A stretch of 64,000 nucleotides of DNA, from assembly GCA_002886105.1 (NCBI GenBank), contig CP025776.1, positions 2,790,001-2,854,000 on the forward strand, read 5' to 3'. Positions 54,285 through 63,307 of the stretch are shown here, in pieces; within the stretch, counting starts at the first letter, position 1, and the number at the start of each line of letters is the position of its first letter. Position numbers and translations under genes: made by a program. Source of the stretch: Enterobacter sp. EA-1 (lineage in GTDB: Bacteria > Pseudomonadota > Gammaproteobacteria > Enterobacterales > Enterobacteriaceae). The notes beneath the pieces are model-generated. The model was not told the DNA's origin. It saw only the letters and a program-made list of their open reading frames with translations, and ran no database searches.

Positions 54285-54536
54285 GCTCATAAGAGCAGTT
54301 ACTAATTTCAGCCAAGGGAAAGTGGTCGAAATCAACGATTTCATTAATATCTATAAAAAACAGCGCATTACATCAAACCCACCTGATTGAATCTTACTCG
54401 ATTTGCTCATATGAGCGCTACAATAAATGCGCCAATGTGATTTGTGATCAACGTATAACTTTTGAAACCTCCTTAAAACCGTACAGAAGCGATGTGCTAT
54501 AAATGCTCACATGATAAATCAATAGCTCACATGAGC
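54285..54536. promoter_or_regulatory. Array of GCTCAyATGAGC palindromes upstream of the second PTS operon
   Basis: Four sites: GCTCATAAGAGC (54285-54296), GCTCATATGAGC (54405-54416), GCTCACATGATA (54505-54516) and GCTCACATGAGC (54525-54536). Starts are 120, 100 and 20 bases apart. The two central ones are perfect or near-perfect palindromes. They lie upstream of the IIA start (54565) and are likely operators for the SorC or DeoR regulator. Confidence 0.7.
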
Positions 54537-54564
54537 ATGTCATGTGTAGTGAGGAGAAGAAGAC

Positions 54565-55013
54565 GTGAGCACAATTACAGTCAATGTTGCGGATGGCGCC
54601 GCTTTCAAAAATTACGATGACGTTCTGCAGCATATCCACGCAACACAGACTGCCGCGGGGATTGTTATGATACTTACCTGAGCGCACTTCGCGAACGCGA
54701 AGCAGATTATCCCACCGGGATCCAGCTTGATGGCTACTCTGTCGCAATCCCGCATTGCGACAGTCAGCATGCAATTAAACCGGCCATTTATATTATCCGC
54801 CTGCCAGAAGCTATTGAGGTTAATGAGGCTGATGGTGATGGAAAATTGTGGGTCAATCTTATTATCAATTTAGTGGTGACTCACCCAAGTGAGCAACTGC
54901 AACTGTTGAAAGCACTGTTTAACCATCTTCAAATGGCCAATTTTTACCACCAAATGCTTGAGCTTCCTGCGGAAGAAGCAAAAGCAATGTTCATCAACAC
55001 TATAATTAAATAA
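54565..55013 (+). CDS. PTS IIA component of the second system (frameshifted as read)
   Basis: About 149 residues from GTG 54565, chosen because GAGGAGAAGAAGAC precedes it and MSTITVNVADGAAFKNYDDV fits. One base is missing near 54665. The active-site His lies in GYSVAIPHCDSQHAIKP. Further: AIYIIRLPEAIEVNEADGDG, LWVNLIINLVVTHPSEQLQL, and an end IIK. Fructose/galactitol-type phosphocarrier. First gene of the + strand PTS operon, 29 bases after the last palindrome. Confidence 0.85.
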
Positions 55014-55033
55014 CAAACATTCGGAGTATTATC

Positions 55034-55327
55034 ATGATTACTATCCTCGTAGCCTGCGGAAGCGGTGTCGCCACCTCCACCTTAGCCGCTGATGAAGTTA
55101 AATCGGTTTGCGCTGAATATGGCATCGCAAATTTCAAAATAAACAAATGCAGCATGTCTGAGTTAGCGTCTGAAATGCAAAGTGCTGACATCGTGCTGAC
55201 GACCAATAACTATAAAGGTGATATTGGCAAGCCGCATATGAGCGTTGCCGGGTTTATCACTGGAATTAATGAAGCGGCGCTCCGTCAGAAATTAGGTGCG
55301 TTATTAACTGAAATTTCCAAGGGCTAA
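55034..55327 (+). CDS. PTS IIB component, galactitol type
   Basis: 97 residues, intact; ATG 55034 follows CATTCGGAGTATTATC. It starts MITILVACGSGVATSTLAAD with the phosphorylated Cys in ACGSGVATS, and continues VKSVCAEYGIANFKINKCSM and VLTTNNYKGDIGKPHMSVAG. Of similar type to the IIB at 50849-51133 but clearly distinct in sequence, so the second system is not a simple recent copy. Confidence 0.9.
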   Translation: MITILVACGSGVATSTLAADEVKSVCAEYGIANFKINKCSMSELASEMQSADIVLTTNNYKGDIGKPHMSVAGFITGINEAALRQKLGALLTEISKG

Positions 55328-55351
55328 AGTCTAAAAGACGGGGATGGTTAA

Positions 55352-56580
55352 ATGGAAATGTTAAAAAGCATCATGTTTACTATTACAAGCATGGGCGCCA
55401 CAGCGATATTACCGCTTGTTATATTCCTTTTAGGTCTGGTTTTTCGTATGAAAGTCGGTGCAGCCATTAAATCAGGCATCACCGTAGGTATCGGTTTTAT
55501 CGGCCGGGTTTGGTTGTTGGCCTGTTAAATACCTCTCTGCATCCAGCGATTGAGTATTATTCAAAAATCGGCAGCGGATTCACTGTTGCCGATATTGGAT
55601 GGCCGGGTTGCACCGTTTGCCGCGATGGTCATCCCGATTGGCATCATTCTGAACCTGATTCTGGTTCGTCTGAAATTGACCAAAACGCTGAACGTCGACA
55701 TCTGGAACTATATGCACTTCCTCGGGTTCCCGGTGCGCTCGCCTATTTCGTTTTCGACAGCTTCCCTCCGGGGTTGGGTGTTGCCGTCGCGCTGAGTGTT
55801 GTCGCACTGTTTATTGGTGACCTGATTGCACCAAGATGGCAGAAATATATGGCACCGGAGGGAACCACCTGTACCACGATGATCCACATCGGCTGGACAC
55901 TTCCGCCCGGGTTGTTAACAAAATTATCGATTTCATCCCGGTTTGAATAAGTTGGATGTAGATCTGGAAAGCGTTCAGAAACGACTGGGCGTTTTTGGTG
56001 AACCTGCAATCATCGGCATCATTGTAGGTTGCCTGCTGGGTCTGTTAACCAAACAACCCATCACAACTATCGTGCCGATGGCAATGGGTGTTGCCGGTGT
56101 CATGGTGCTGCTGCCAAAAGTCGTTGGCGTGCTGATGGAAGGGCTCAATCCGATTGGTAAGAGCGCGAAAGAAATCATGCAAAAGCAGATGGGTAAAGAT
56201 GCAGAACTGAACATCGGTATGGATTGCGCTCTGGCGTTAGGTGACCCGGCAACGGTGACGGTAACCGTCATTACGATTCCGCTGACAATGCTCTGCGCGC
56301 TGGTATTACCGGGGATCCAGATTTTCCCAATCGGCGTACTGATGTCAATTATTTACATGACAACCATGACGGTCATGGCCAGTAACGGCAACGTTATCCG
56401 CTCTATTATCTCAACCTTACTGTTCTGTGTGGTAGTTATGTACCGGGTGGGTATGTAGCGCCGGGCGCAACTCAGTTCCTGAACGGTGCTGGCGTCGGTC
56501 TGAATGGTCAGGGTACGGACTTTGTATTAACCGGCCCTTGGGAAATTCTGACCTACTGGTTGAGTACAGTTACTCACTAA
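55352..56580 (+). CDS. PTS IIC component, galactitol type (frameshifted as read)
   Basis: About 409 residues, ATG 55352 (MEMLKSIMFTITSMGATAIL) to TAA 56578-56580. Inner-membrane carrier. Family blocks: PLVIFLLGLVFRMKVGAAIK, SGITVGIGFIG, GLVVGLLNTSLHPAIEYYSK, PFAAMVIPIGIILNLILVRL, TKTLNVDIWNYMHFLG, FGEPAIIGIIVGCLLGLLTK, PMAMGVAGVMVLLPKVVGVL, MEGLNPIGKSAKEI, DCALALGDPATVTVTVITIP. Ends WEILTYWLSTVTH. Frame changes near 55505, 55590, 55730, 55915 and 56450. Confidence 0.87.
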
Positions 56581-56598
56581 TTAACGGAGTTGACTACA

Positions 56599-57247
56599 AT
56601 GGCACAAATTTTACCCTCCATTTTTGGCGCAAACATCTTACGTTTGCAGGAAGAAATCCAGTTTCTGGAAGAAGAGAAAACAGAAATTCTCCATGTGGAT
56701 TTAATGGACGGGACTTACGTTAGTAATATCGCATTCGGTCCCAACCAAATTGCAGCAATGAAAAAAAGCAAGCTCAATGATATTTGATGTTCATATGATG
56801 CTGGCAAACCCGGAAAGACATGTTGATGATGTCATCAAGACTGGCGCTGAAATGATTTCGGTACACTATGAGTCAACGCCGCATGTGCATTACATCCTGC
56901 AGAAAATTAAGAAGGCTGGACGTAAAGCGGGAGTGGTTCTGAACCCGGGCACACCTGAAAATGTGATTGAATATCTGCTGGACGATATTGATTACATTTT
57001 AATTATGACGATTAACCCAGTGCCAGCCAGGCCAGACATTCATTGAAAAAAGTCTGGAGAAAATCAGAAACACTGTGAAATTAATTGCAGGTCGCAATAT
57101 TCAGATTGAAGTCGATGGTGGTGTTAATACGGATATAGCTAAAAAAGGTAAAAGATGCCGGTGTATGATTTAATTGTCGTGGGAGGCGCATTATTCAATA
57201 GCAACCCCAAAGAAAGTTATCAGGCATTAAGAACGTCAATTCAGTAA
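56599..57247 (+). CDS. Ribulose-phosphate 3-epimerase family protein (frameshifted as read)
   Basis: About 215 residues; ATG 56599 follows TAACGGAGTTGACTACA. (beta/alpha)8-barrel epimerase of the Rpe/AlsE group. Parts: LPSIFGANILRLQEEIQFLE, LHVDLMDGTYVSNIAFGPNQ (metal ligands His, Asp), FDVHMMLANPERHVDDVIKT, GAEMISVHYES, GRKAGVVLNPGTPENVIEYL, IQIEVDGGVNTDIAKK and VVGGALFNS. The loop usually reading MxVxPGFxGQ is IMTINPVPARP as printed and is broken by an indel near 57025. Substrate may be ribulose 5-phosphate or a hexulose 6-phosphate such as allulose 6-phosphate. Frame changes near 56785, 57025 and 57150. Confidence 0.85.
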
Positions 57248-57352
57248 ACGGAAATAACCTGAGCGCCTGCCAAACTGATTTAAAAGTCATTTAAATTACC
57301 AACGTGGGGAGGTAGCCTCCCCTTTGTTATAAGCTTTGAGGAGTAAATTAAG

Positions 57353-58089
57353 ATGAGTAATTTTGAAGGTAAAGTCGCGTTAGTCACAGGCGGGGCACAC
57401 GGAATTGGTAAAGGTATTGCCAGACAATTTGCAGAACGTGGCGCACACACTGTCATTGTCGATTACAACGAAGACAACGGTAAAAAAACAGCTGCCGAAC
57501 TGACGTTTGGCAATGTGAAATCACTGTTCGTTAAAACGGATGTCTCCGATCCGCAGGCGCTGGAGAACGTGCGTGAAAAAGTATTTAACACTTTTGGGCG
57601 TATCGACATTTTAGTGCTGAATGCCGGCGTGGCATTTGCGAACAAGGTTAATAACATTACCTTTGAAGAATGGAATAAAACGATCGCCATCAACCTGACG
57701 GGCCAATACCGTTAAGGCATTCTATAACGACTTCACGACCAATAACGGCTCCATCGTTTATATCTCTTCTGGCTCCGCACTCTCCGGTACGGGTGGCGGG
57801 GTCAGCTACCCGGCAAGTAAAGCTGGCGGTGAGGGGTTAATCCGCGGTCTGGCAAAAGAGCTGGGGCCAAAAGGTGTCAATGTTAACGCCATCGCGCCGC
57901 GTTTGATCGATACCGGCGAAATGATGCGCGTCAACTATCCAACCCAGCCGATCTTGATGCTGTTCACCGGTTCGCCGCCTTGGCACCATTGACGACGTTG
58001 CCAACCCGGCGATCTTTCTGGCTGACAAGAGTAACTCTTACATTCAGGGGCCAAACGATTTTGATGGATGGTCGCGCACCATTGCTTAA
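57353..58089 (+). CDS. Short-chain dehydrogenase/reductase (frameshifted as read)
   Basis: About 245 residues; ATG 57353 follows TTTGAGGAGTAAATTAAG. Classical SDR: the NAD(P) motif TGGAHGIGKGIA (57386-57421), then VIVDYN (an acidic residue that favours NAD), NAG in LVLNAGVAFANKVNNITFEE, the catalytic Ser in SIVYISSGSALSGTGGGVSY and YPASK with Tyr and Lys, and LIRGLAKELGPKGVNVNAIA. Ends LMDG...RTIA. Frame changes near 57710, 57945, 57985 and 58045. In this operon it most likely oxidises a polyol phosphate to a ketose phosphate; this is inference from context. Confidence 0.87.
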
Positions 58090-58103
58090 GAGGAGAAAAT
58101 CAC

Positions 58104-58654
58104 ATGAGCATACAACAGAACACCGTCGATATTCTGAACGAGCTAAAGCAAAATGCCCTGAAGATTGATGATGCACAGGCAGCGCAGTTTGTTAACTGAT
58201 TAAACAAGCCAAACATATTTTTCTGCAGGGTGCGGGTCGCAGTGGTATTGCTATTCGCGGGTTTGCAAATCGCCTGTTGCACCCGGGTTTTTCGGTGAGC
58301 ATCATTGGCGAAATTTCATCTCCTCATACCAAACCGGGTGATCTGGTTATCATTGGTTCCGGCAGCGGAGAGACAGGCAGTCTGGTCAGCCCGGCGCAAA
58401 AAAGCCGTCTCCTGCGGCGTTGATGGGCGCTCAAAACAACGATGAAAGCGGAGTCGACGATCGGCAAGCTGGCCAAAAGTGTCCTTGTGTTACCCGGGAC
58501 CGTTAAAGAAGACAATGACCGAAGGGGCTTTTTCCCAGCCAATGGGTTCAGCTTTCGAACAACTGTGCTTCATCACCTATGACGCCATTGTGCTTGAGCT
58601 GATGTCTCAGCGAAACCAGCGACACGATGTTTGAGACACGCTAACCTCGAATAG
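58104..58654 (+). CDS. Second SIS-domain 6-phospho-3-hexuloisomerase-like protein (frameshifted as read)
   Basis: About 183 residues, ATG 58104 (MSIQQNTVDILNELKQNALK) after AAGAGGAGAAAATCAC. HxlB-type SIS protein: IFLQGAGRSGIAIRGFANRL, GFSVSIIGEISSPHTKPGDL, VIIGSGSGETGSLVSPAQKS, STIGKLAKSVLVLPGTVKED, QPMGSAFEQLCFI-type segment, ending HANLE at TAG 58652-58654, which parallels the HADIE end of the copy at 49815-50332. Frame changes near 58195, 58400, 58520 and 58615. Last gene of the + strand PTS operon; a terminator follows 8 bases later. Confidence 0.85.
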
Positions 58655-58661
58655 CCGCCGT

Positions 58662-58690
58662 GAAACGTCCCATTAGGGGCGTTTCTTTTC
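58662..58690 (+). terminator. Terminator of the second PTS operon
   Basis: GAAACGTCCC (58662-58671), loop ATTA, then GGGGCGTTTC (58676-58685) followed by TTTTC. One G-T pair in a 10-bp stem. Confidence 0.85.
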
Positions 58691-58717
58691 GCATTAATGT
58701 AGCGGGTTCTCTTTCGT

Positions 58718-59324
58718 ATGAACAAAGACTCATCTTCCGACAATGTTGGACATTTAGCGTGGTGTGCACTGGTGGCACTCAACCTTCAGCGACATGACAG
58801 GCTTGTTGTTTCCGAAGCCCGGAAAATATATTTTTTGACACGCTGGCTGGCCGACGCCAGAAAGCAAAAGCGGTTTTCCAGAAAGTTAACTGAACATATA
58901 GACTGGTTATTGTCCCAGTGGACGCCGACTGGCGTTCGGGCTCGTCTGAATCAAAAACTGCAATATTTGTGGCTCACGAGCCGGGCGACCTCCACAACAT
59001 GCCGGACATACTCCGATTGACCTATGCCATCGAAATGGCAAAAGCAGGCGGCTGGCAATACGAGCTGGTGGATGAAAAGAGGCTGGTGGCCGGTATCAGT
59101 AAATCCGTGAATATCAATGCATTTTGCACGGAAAGAACAGCCATTAAGAACGGGTTCGATCAACGGGAAGCAAATTACGCCGCTTCCAGGTTCGGGTGTT
59201 TGGTGAAGTGGATAAGCTACTCGCCTTGCTGGATTGCTTTGGACTTCATCTCCTTACCGCGGAACAACATATCAACGAAGCATACACAGACGCATCATCA
59301 TTGTTCTTGCTACGGTCCGCCTGA
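58718..59324 (+). CDS. DUF2913-like protein (frameshifted as read)
   Basis: About 202 residues, ATG 58718 (MNKDSSSDNVGHLAWCALVA). It resembles the DUF2913 family found in enterobacteria and vibrios, whose function is unknown: LAWCALVALNLQRHDRLVVS, IFLTRWLADARKQKRFSRKL, HIDWLLSQ, GVRARLNQKLQYLW, LTYAIEMAKAGGWQYELVDE, ending FGEVDKLLALLDCFGLHLLT and LFLLRSA. No signal peptide; helical. Frame changes near 58825, 58920, 59010, 59125 and 59200. Confidence 0.72.
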
Positions 59325-59524
59325 AAAGATGCCATTCGATACGGGTCTGAACTGAATCTCTGGAGAGGACTCCCCTCCTCCTGATTCCGTGATCGGGTCG
59401 TTAAACCTAACACCGTTTTCCCGACGTGATCCCCCTTGCCGGATACGCAATGGTATTCTTCCCTCCCGGAGAATAGCTCCGGAAGGGTTCTAAATAACGC
59501 GCTAAGAGTCCATCTTCGGGTGGT
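59325..59524. other. Intergenic region
   Basis: About 200 bases between the converging DUF2913-like gene and the RND remnant. No gene or clear terminator found. Confidence 0.4.
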
Positions 59525-60262
59525 TTATTCCTCGGCGGGGATGTTGAACCGGGTCACATAGAGTGCAGGCAAAAATAGCAGCGTCAGTACGGTACCCACG
59601 ATGATCCCCCCCATCATGGCGTAAGCCATCGGTCCCCAGAAAATCTCCCGCGCGATAGGTATCAGGGTTGCCGCCGCCGCAGCCGTTAACATAATTGGCC
59701 GCATCCGGTGTTCTGTTGCCTCAACCACAGCCCGCCGGGGAAACGCCTTCAGAACGTAGCGTGTCGATGTGTACCACCGTGATGACAGCATTGCGGATGA
59801 GAATACCGATCAGCGCCGGGATGCCTAAAATCGCGACAAATCCTAGGCATGGCTTAACAGCAACGCGGCTACAGTAGTCGTGCAGTAAGCGATCGCGGGT
59901 TTCAATGTCTTTAGCAACAATCACCATCTGACCAAAAGACACCGACGCAGGTTGAACATCAAAAGATAAAATAAACCGCGGCGCGCCCGTGCCGACATAA
60001 GTCGACCAATATCCGGATTATGCTGCAGTTTCTCCCGTTCGAATTTCGCCACGCCGACCTGCTTCCTGAAAAGAACTGTTTGGGGCAGATTCCAGTCAAT
60101 GATCAGCTCCGGTCGGTCAGAACTGGGAAAAACTGATACCCATGACAGACAGAGTAATGAAACGATAAAGGCCCGACGCCACCCAGTGTCAGCCAACGGT
60201 GACGAAGACAACCGCGTAGAAAACACGTCATCACCGGCCGGGTGGGCACGGAATTGATGCAA
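59525..60262 (-). pseudogene. Remnant of an RND efflux permease gene
   Basis: Only scattered parts of a ~1000-residue RND pump remain. From right to left: FPSSDRPELIIDWNLPQ and FEREKLQHNPDI (start of the second porter domain), FGQMVIVAKDIETRDRLLHD, then directly LGFVAILGIPALIGILIRNA, EATEHRMRPIMLTAAAA and PMAYAMMGGIIVGTVLTLLF ending YVTRFNIPAEE. The N-terminal half and a further ~200-300 residues between RLLHD and LGFVAI are absent. Unlike the frameshifts elsewhere, these are deletions, so this is a true gene remnant. It differs from both RND pumps elsewhere in the window. Confidence 0.82.
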
Positions 60263-60451
60263 AGGGGGAGCGTCAACGTTTATAGGGGATACTCCGGCGG
60301 ATTAACGAACAAAAATGTCCGAATCTCAAAAGAATATTCATATTTTTATCAGAAACTACGCAGTATGAAAACTGATGCGTTTTGTGCGGCGATAAAATGT
60401 CACTAAAACCATCTTAACTGTCTGTGACATAAACATTTTCTGAAGGTAACG

Positions 60452-60992
60452 ATAAATATAAAGATCATCATTGGCAGCGTCCGGCAAGGACGTATTGGAC
60501 CGCAAATCGCTCACTGGGCGTATAACAACATTCAGAATGCTGGCACAAACGTGGGTGCTGGAAATCGTTGATTTATCACTATGGCACCTGCCAATGGATG
60601 ATGAACCACACCTTCCTGCAACCGGAAAATACCTCAAACCGCATACCAAACTCTGGAGCGAGAAGATCGCCGAAGGTGATATGTTTGTCTTTGTTTTTCC
60701 TCAGTATAACTGGGGGTATCCGGCGGCCTTAAAAAATGCGATAGACCATCTCTATAACGAATGGAAAGATAAACCAGCCCTGATTATCAGCTATGCCAAC
60801 AGAGGTGGGGGTAAGGCTGCTGCACAGTTCAAAGACGTCCGAAGGATACATATGCGCCCATTGAGCACAGCGGTGGAAATTAAACTGTCGGAGCTTACGT
60901 TTGACGATCAAGGGCAGATCGCGTGTTGCGACGTTCAGTTAGAAAAATATAACGATTTGGTCAATGAAGCATGGTCGTTGTTCCGGCAGTAA
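60452..60992 (+). CDS. NADPH-dependent FMN reductase family protein (frameshifted as read)
   Basis: About 180 residues, flavodoxin-like fold. The frame opens IKIIIGSVRQGRIGPQIAHW with the FMN-phosphate loop GSVRQGR; no ATG is in frame, only ATA at 60452 after GAAGGTAACG, so the start codon is either unusual or misread. Further: WLEIVDLSLWHLPMDDEPHL, MFVFVFPQYNWGYPAALKNA, IDHLYNEWKDKPALIISYAN, RGGGKAAAQFKDV, ending VNEAWSLFRQ at TAA 60990-60992. Frame changes near 60550 and 60840. Role likely quinone or flavin reduction. Stands alone. Confidence 0.8.
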
Positions 60993-61167
60993 CACATCGT
61001 CGGGGTATACTGACGAAGAGACCTGCCGGGCATGATTTGCCCGCATGGGTTAACAGACTGTGGTATTTGCCACATCCGCGCCTGACGTCTCCCCGATCGC
61101 AGTATGAGCAAGAGTGATGAGCAAAAGAAGTTCGACGATAAACTGTCTCTTTCTGTCCCCTGCATGG

Positions 61168-61188
61168 GATAATATTGTCAATATTATC
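61168..61188. promoter_or_regulatory. Perfect inverted repeat upstream of yajD
   Basis: GATAATATTG-T-CAATATTATC, two 10-base arms around one central base, 24 bases upstream of the yajD start. AT-rich and without a T tail, so an operator is likelier than a terminator. Confidence 0.5.
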
Positions 61189-61212
61189 TCTTTATCACAG
61201 GTGGTACTGGCA

Positions 61213-61560
61213 ATGGCGTTGATCCCCAAAAACTACTCGCGGCTGGAAAGCGGTTATCGTGAGAAAGCCCTCAAAATCTACCCATGGGTGTGTGGACGTT
61301 GCTCACGGGAGTTTGTTTATTCAAACCTGCGTGAATTAACGGTTCACCATATCGATCACGACCATACCAATAACCCGGAAGACGGCAGTAACTGGGAGTT
61401 ACTGTGCCTGTATTGCCATGACCATGAACACGCGAAGTACACGGAAGCCGAGCAGTACGGCACCACCGTTGTGGCGGGGGAAGACGCGCAAAACGATGTG
61501 GGTGCAGCAACCTATAATCCCTTTGCTGATTTAAAGTCGATGCTGACTAAGAAGAAATAG
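61213..61560 (+). CDS. yajD: HNH-nuclease family protein YajD
   Basis: 115 residues, intact, same length as E. coli YajD and nearly identical in sequence as I remember it. Start MALIPKNYSRLESGYREKAL. HNH features: the zinc Cys pair CGRCSREF, LTVHHIDHDHTNNPEDGSNW with the His-His catalytic core, and the second pair CLYCHDHEHAKY. Cytosolic; physiological role not established. In E. coli yajD is at another map position, so the local order differs. Confidence 0.93.
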   Translation: MALIPKNYSRLESGYREKALKIYPWVCGRCSREFVYSNLRELTVHHIDHDHTNNPEDGSNWELLCLYCHDHEHAKYTEAEQYGTTVVAGEDAQNDVGAATYNPFADLKSMLTKKK

Positions 61561-61635
61561 TGCCGGTAATGTTCGCTCCTGACACAGGCTTGCAGATATT
61601 CAAGCCGGGTAACGAGGAGCGGACGTTGTTTACCC

Positions 61636-62074
61636 TCAACAACCGCGAGCATGTCTGTTTGCTTTTAAAGTGAAGGTGACCACGCCGAAGAGTTGCAGCT
61701 CTTCCTCCGACTGGAAAGTGATAGGGGCGTAATTGGCGTTATGCGGCATAAGCTGCAGCGATGGCCGGGTCCGCAACTCTTTCACCGTAAACTCCCCCCG
61801 CCACGGCTGCCACAACGATGTCGCCATGCACAGCGGTCAACGAACGATCAACGACCAGCAAATCACCATCGCTGATCCCTGCGCCGATCATAGAATCACC
61901 ACTGACCCGGAACAAAGTAGGTGGCGCTGGGGTGTTTAACGACCAGCTTGTTCAGATCCCGTGCTCTCTTCAATATAGTCCTGTGCCGGGCTGGGGAAAC
62001 CGCACGGAACGCGGTCTAAAAAATAAAGGGACTTCAATACGTTTTTCTTGTTTATAGGCATAAAGGATGGTCAT
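61636..62074 (-). CDS. umuD: UmuD, LexA-fold autoprotease subunit of DNA polymerase V (frameshifted as read)
   Basis: About 145 residues, ATG 62074 ([18 protein letters not shown]). It shows the self-cleavage site [16 protein letters not shown] (Cys-Gly), the nucleophile region [20 protein letters not shown] with Ser in GDSM, and the general-base Lys in [20 protein letters not shown]. The C-terminus reads [18 protein letters not shown]. Frame changes near 62020, 61985, 61900 and 61795. A canonical LexA box lies 18 bases upstream. No umuC follows; the only umuC in the window is 13 kb away at 47241-48499, on the same strand. umuDC is usually one operon. Confidence 0.9.
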
Positions 62075-62092
62075 GATTACCCACCCTCATAA

Positions 62093-62112
62093 TACTGTGT
62101 TTGCATACAGTA
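62093..62112 (-). promoter_or_regulatory. LexA (SOS) box of umuD
   Basis: TACTGTGTTTGCATACAGTA, a full 20-base match to the LexA pattern TACTG-N10-CAGTA, 18 bases upstream of the umuD start. Confidence 0.9.
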
Positions 62113-62743
62113 TTATGAGGAAGTAACGGGTCAAGCGGCGTATAACGGCGCAGCGTGAAGTGACTGAAGTCGCAAGGAATTTAACGGGTCGCGCCTTTCC
62201 CGTATTCACAGGACTGTTACTAATGGCAGGACTGATGTACGCGCCTTGCTGCATCGGGCAAAAGCCAGACGAGGTGACGGCATTGACCTGTGCGTGAGAT
62301 CATTTATGGGAAGCCTCATCCGCCGGGTCGGAGGTTGAGCGCAACAGTTCGCAATATTACCGCCCCAATGAGGCTGTTATTAACAACGCGTCGTGGGCGC
62401 ACATGGATATTATTACAGTAACAGTCACAGAATACACTGGAGCAATCCGACCGGGGAGCATAAGTAATATTATTACTGCATCAACGTGTAGCCACCGGAT
62501 ATTGTTGTCAGGCAAGGCCGCGTTATCAAAAAAACGCAATCATAGTAGGGATGTTTTCCCACACGGAATAACGTGACTTAATTTATATGATGAAGTTCCC
62601 CACGAGCAAATAACGGGCCATAAATGCGCGACGAAATAGTGTGAATAAGAAAACCAGTCCCGTAATGCGTACGTCAGTCAGCGGTTAGCGCCAGACCGGA
62701 CGATGAAGCACTCCCGTCCGGCACAACCGGTCTGGCTGGAGCA
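62113..62743. other. Gene-poor region between umuD and smrA
   Basis: About 630 bases in which I find no convincing gene on either strand. Inverted AT-rich words such as ATATTATTACAG (62408) and AATATTATTACTG (62467) occur but show no clear structure. It may hold remnants too broken to recognise. Confidence 0.45.
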
Positions 62744-63307
62744 TCAACGACCACGTTTAGCGTGACGCTCCCGTGTGTCGAGTTTTGCCTGCTCAGATTT
62801 CCGCAACGCCACATAACAGGCGCCACTGCCGCCATGGTGCGGCAACGCCATACAAAATGCCTGCACGTCATCGAACTCCGTCAGCCAGCGCGCAACGTAG
62901 CTGCGCACAATGTTTGGGTGTGAATCATTTTCACGACCTTTCCCATGGATAATCAAAACATTACGCAGGCCATCTTGCCGCGCCTGATGCATAAAGCGGA
63001 ACAGCATCTGTCGGCACTGCTCAACGGGCTGGCGTAGCAAATTGAGGCTCGCTTGTTGACTGTATTTACCCAAACGCAGCTTATCCACCACGCCGGTTTG
63101 CAGGCCTTCACGCCTGAATTCCAGCGGCGTTGACAAGGGAATGATGTCGAGGAACCCGGTGGTTAAAAAGTTATCCAGTTGCAGCGTATCGATACGCTGC
63201 GTCGCGCGCGAATTGCGACTCGGCTGCCAGTGAATATCGGTGCAGCGCTTCAGGGGCTGGACATCCTCCATGGCGTCAAGAAACAGCGATTTGTCGTCAG
63301 GGTTCAT
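62744..63307 (-). CDS. smrA: SmrA, Smr-domain protein (DNA endonuclease family)
   Basis: 187 residues, intact, same length as E. coli SmrA (YdaL). Start MNPDDKSLFLDAMEDVQPLK at ATG 63307. A basic middle (RIDTLQLDNFLTTGFLDIIP; LEFRREGLQTGVVDKLRLGK) precedes the C-terminal Smr domain, with VLIIHGKGRENDSHPNIVRS carrying the HGKG motif and ALPHHGGSGACYVALRKSEQ. Smr domains nick DNA or act in nucleic-acid metabolism; the cellular role of SmrA is not settled. It diverges from ogt, in the fnr-ogt neighbourhood known from E. coli. Confidence 0.95.
   Translation of the reverse strand: MNPDDKSLFLDAMEDVQPLKRCTDIHWQPSRNSRATQRIDTLQLDNFLTTGFLDIIPLSTPLEFRREGLQTGVVDKLRLGKYSQQASLNLLRQPVEQCRQMLFRFMHQARQDGLRNVLIIHGKGRENDSHPNIVRSYVARWLTEFDDVQAFCMALPHHGGSGACYVALRKSEQAKLDTRERHAKRGR

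Noticed and set aside
62221-62300. Small gene MAGLMYAPCCIGQ after umuD
   Set aside because: Only 24 codons, no ribosome binding site and no recognisable features.
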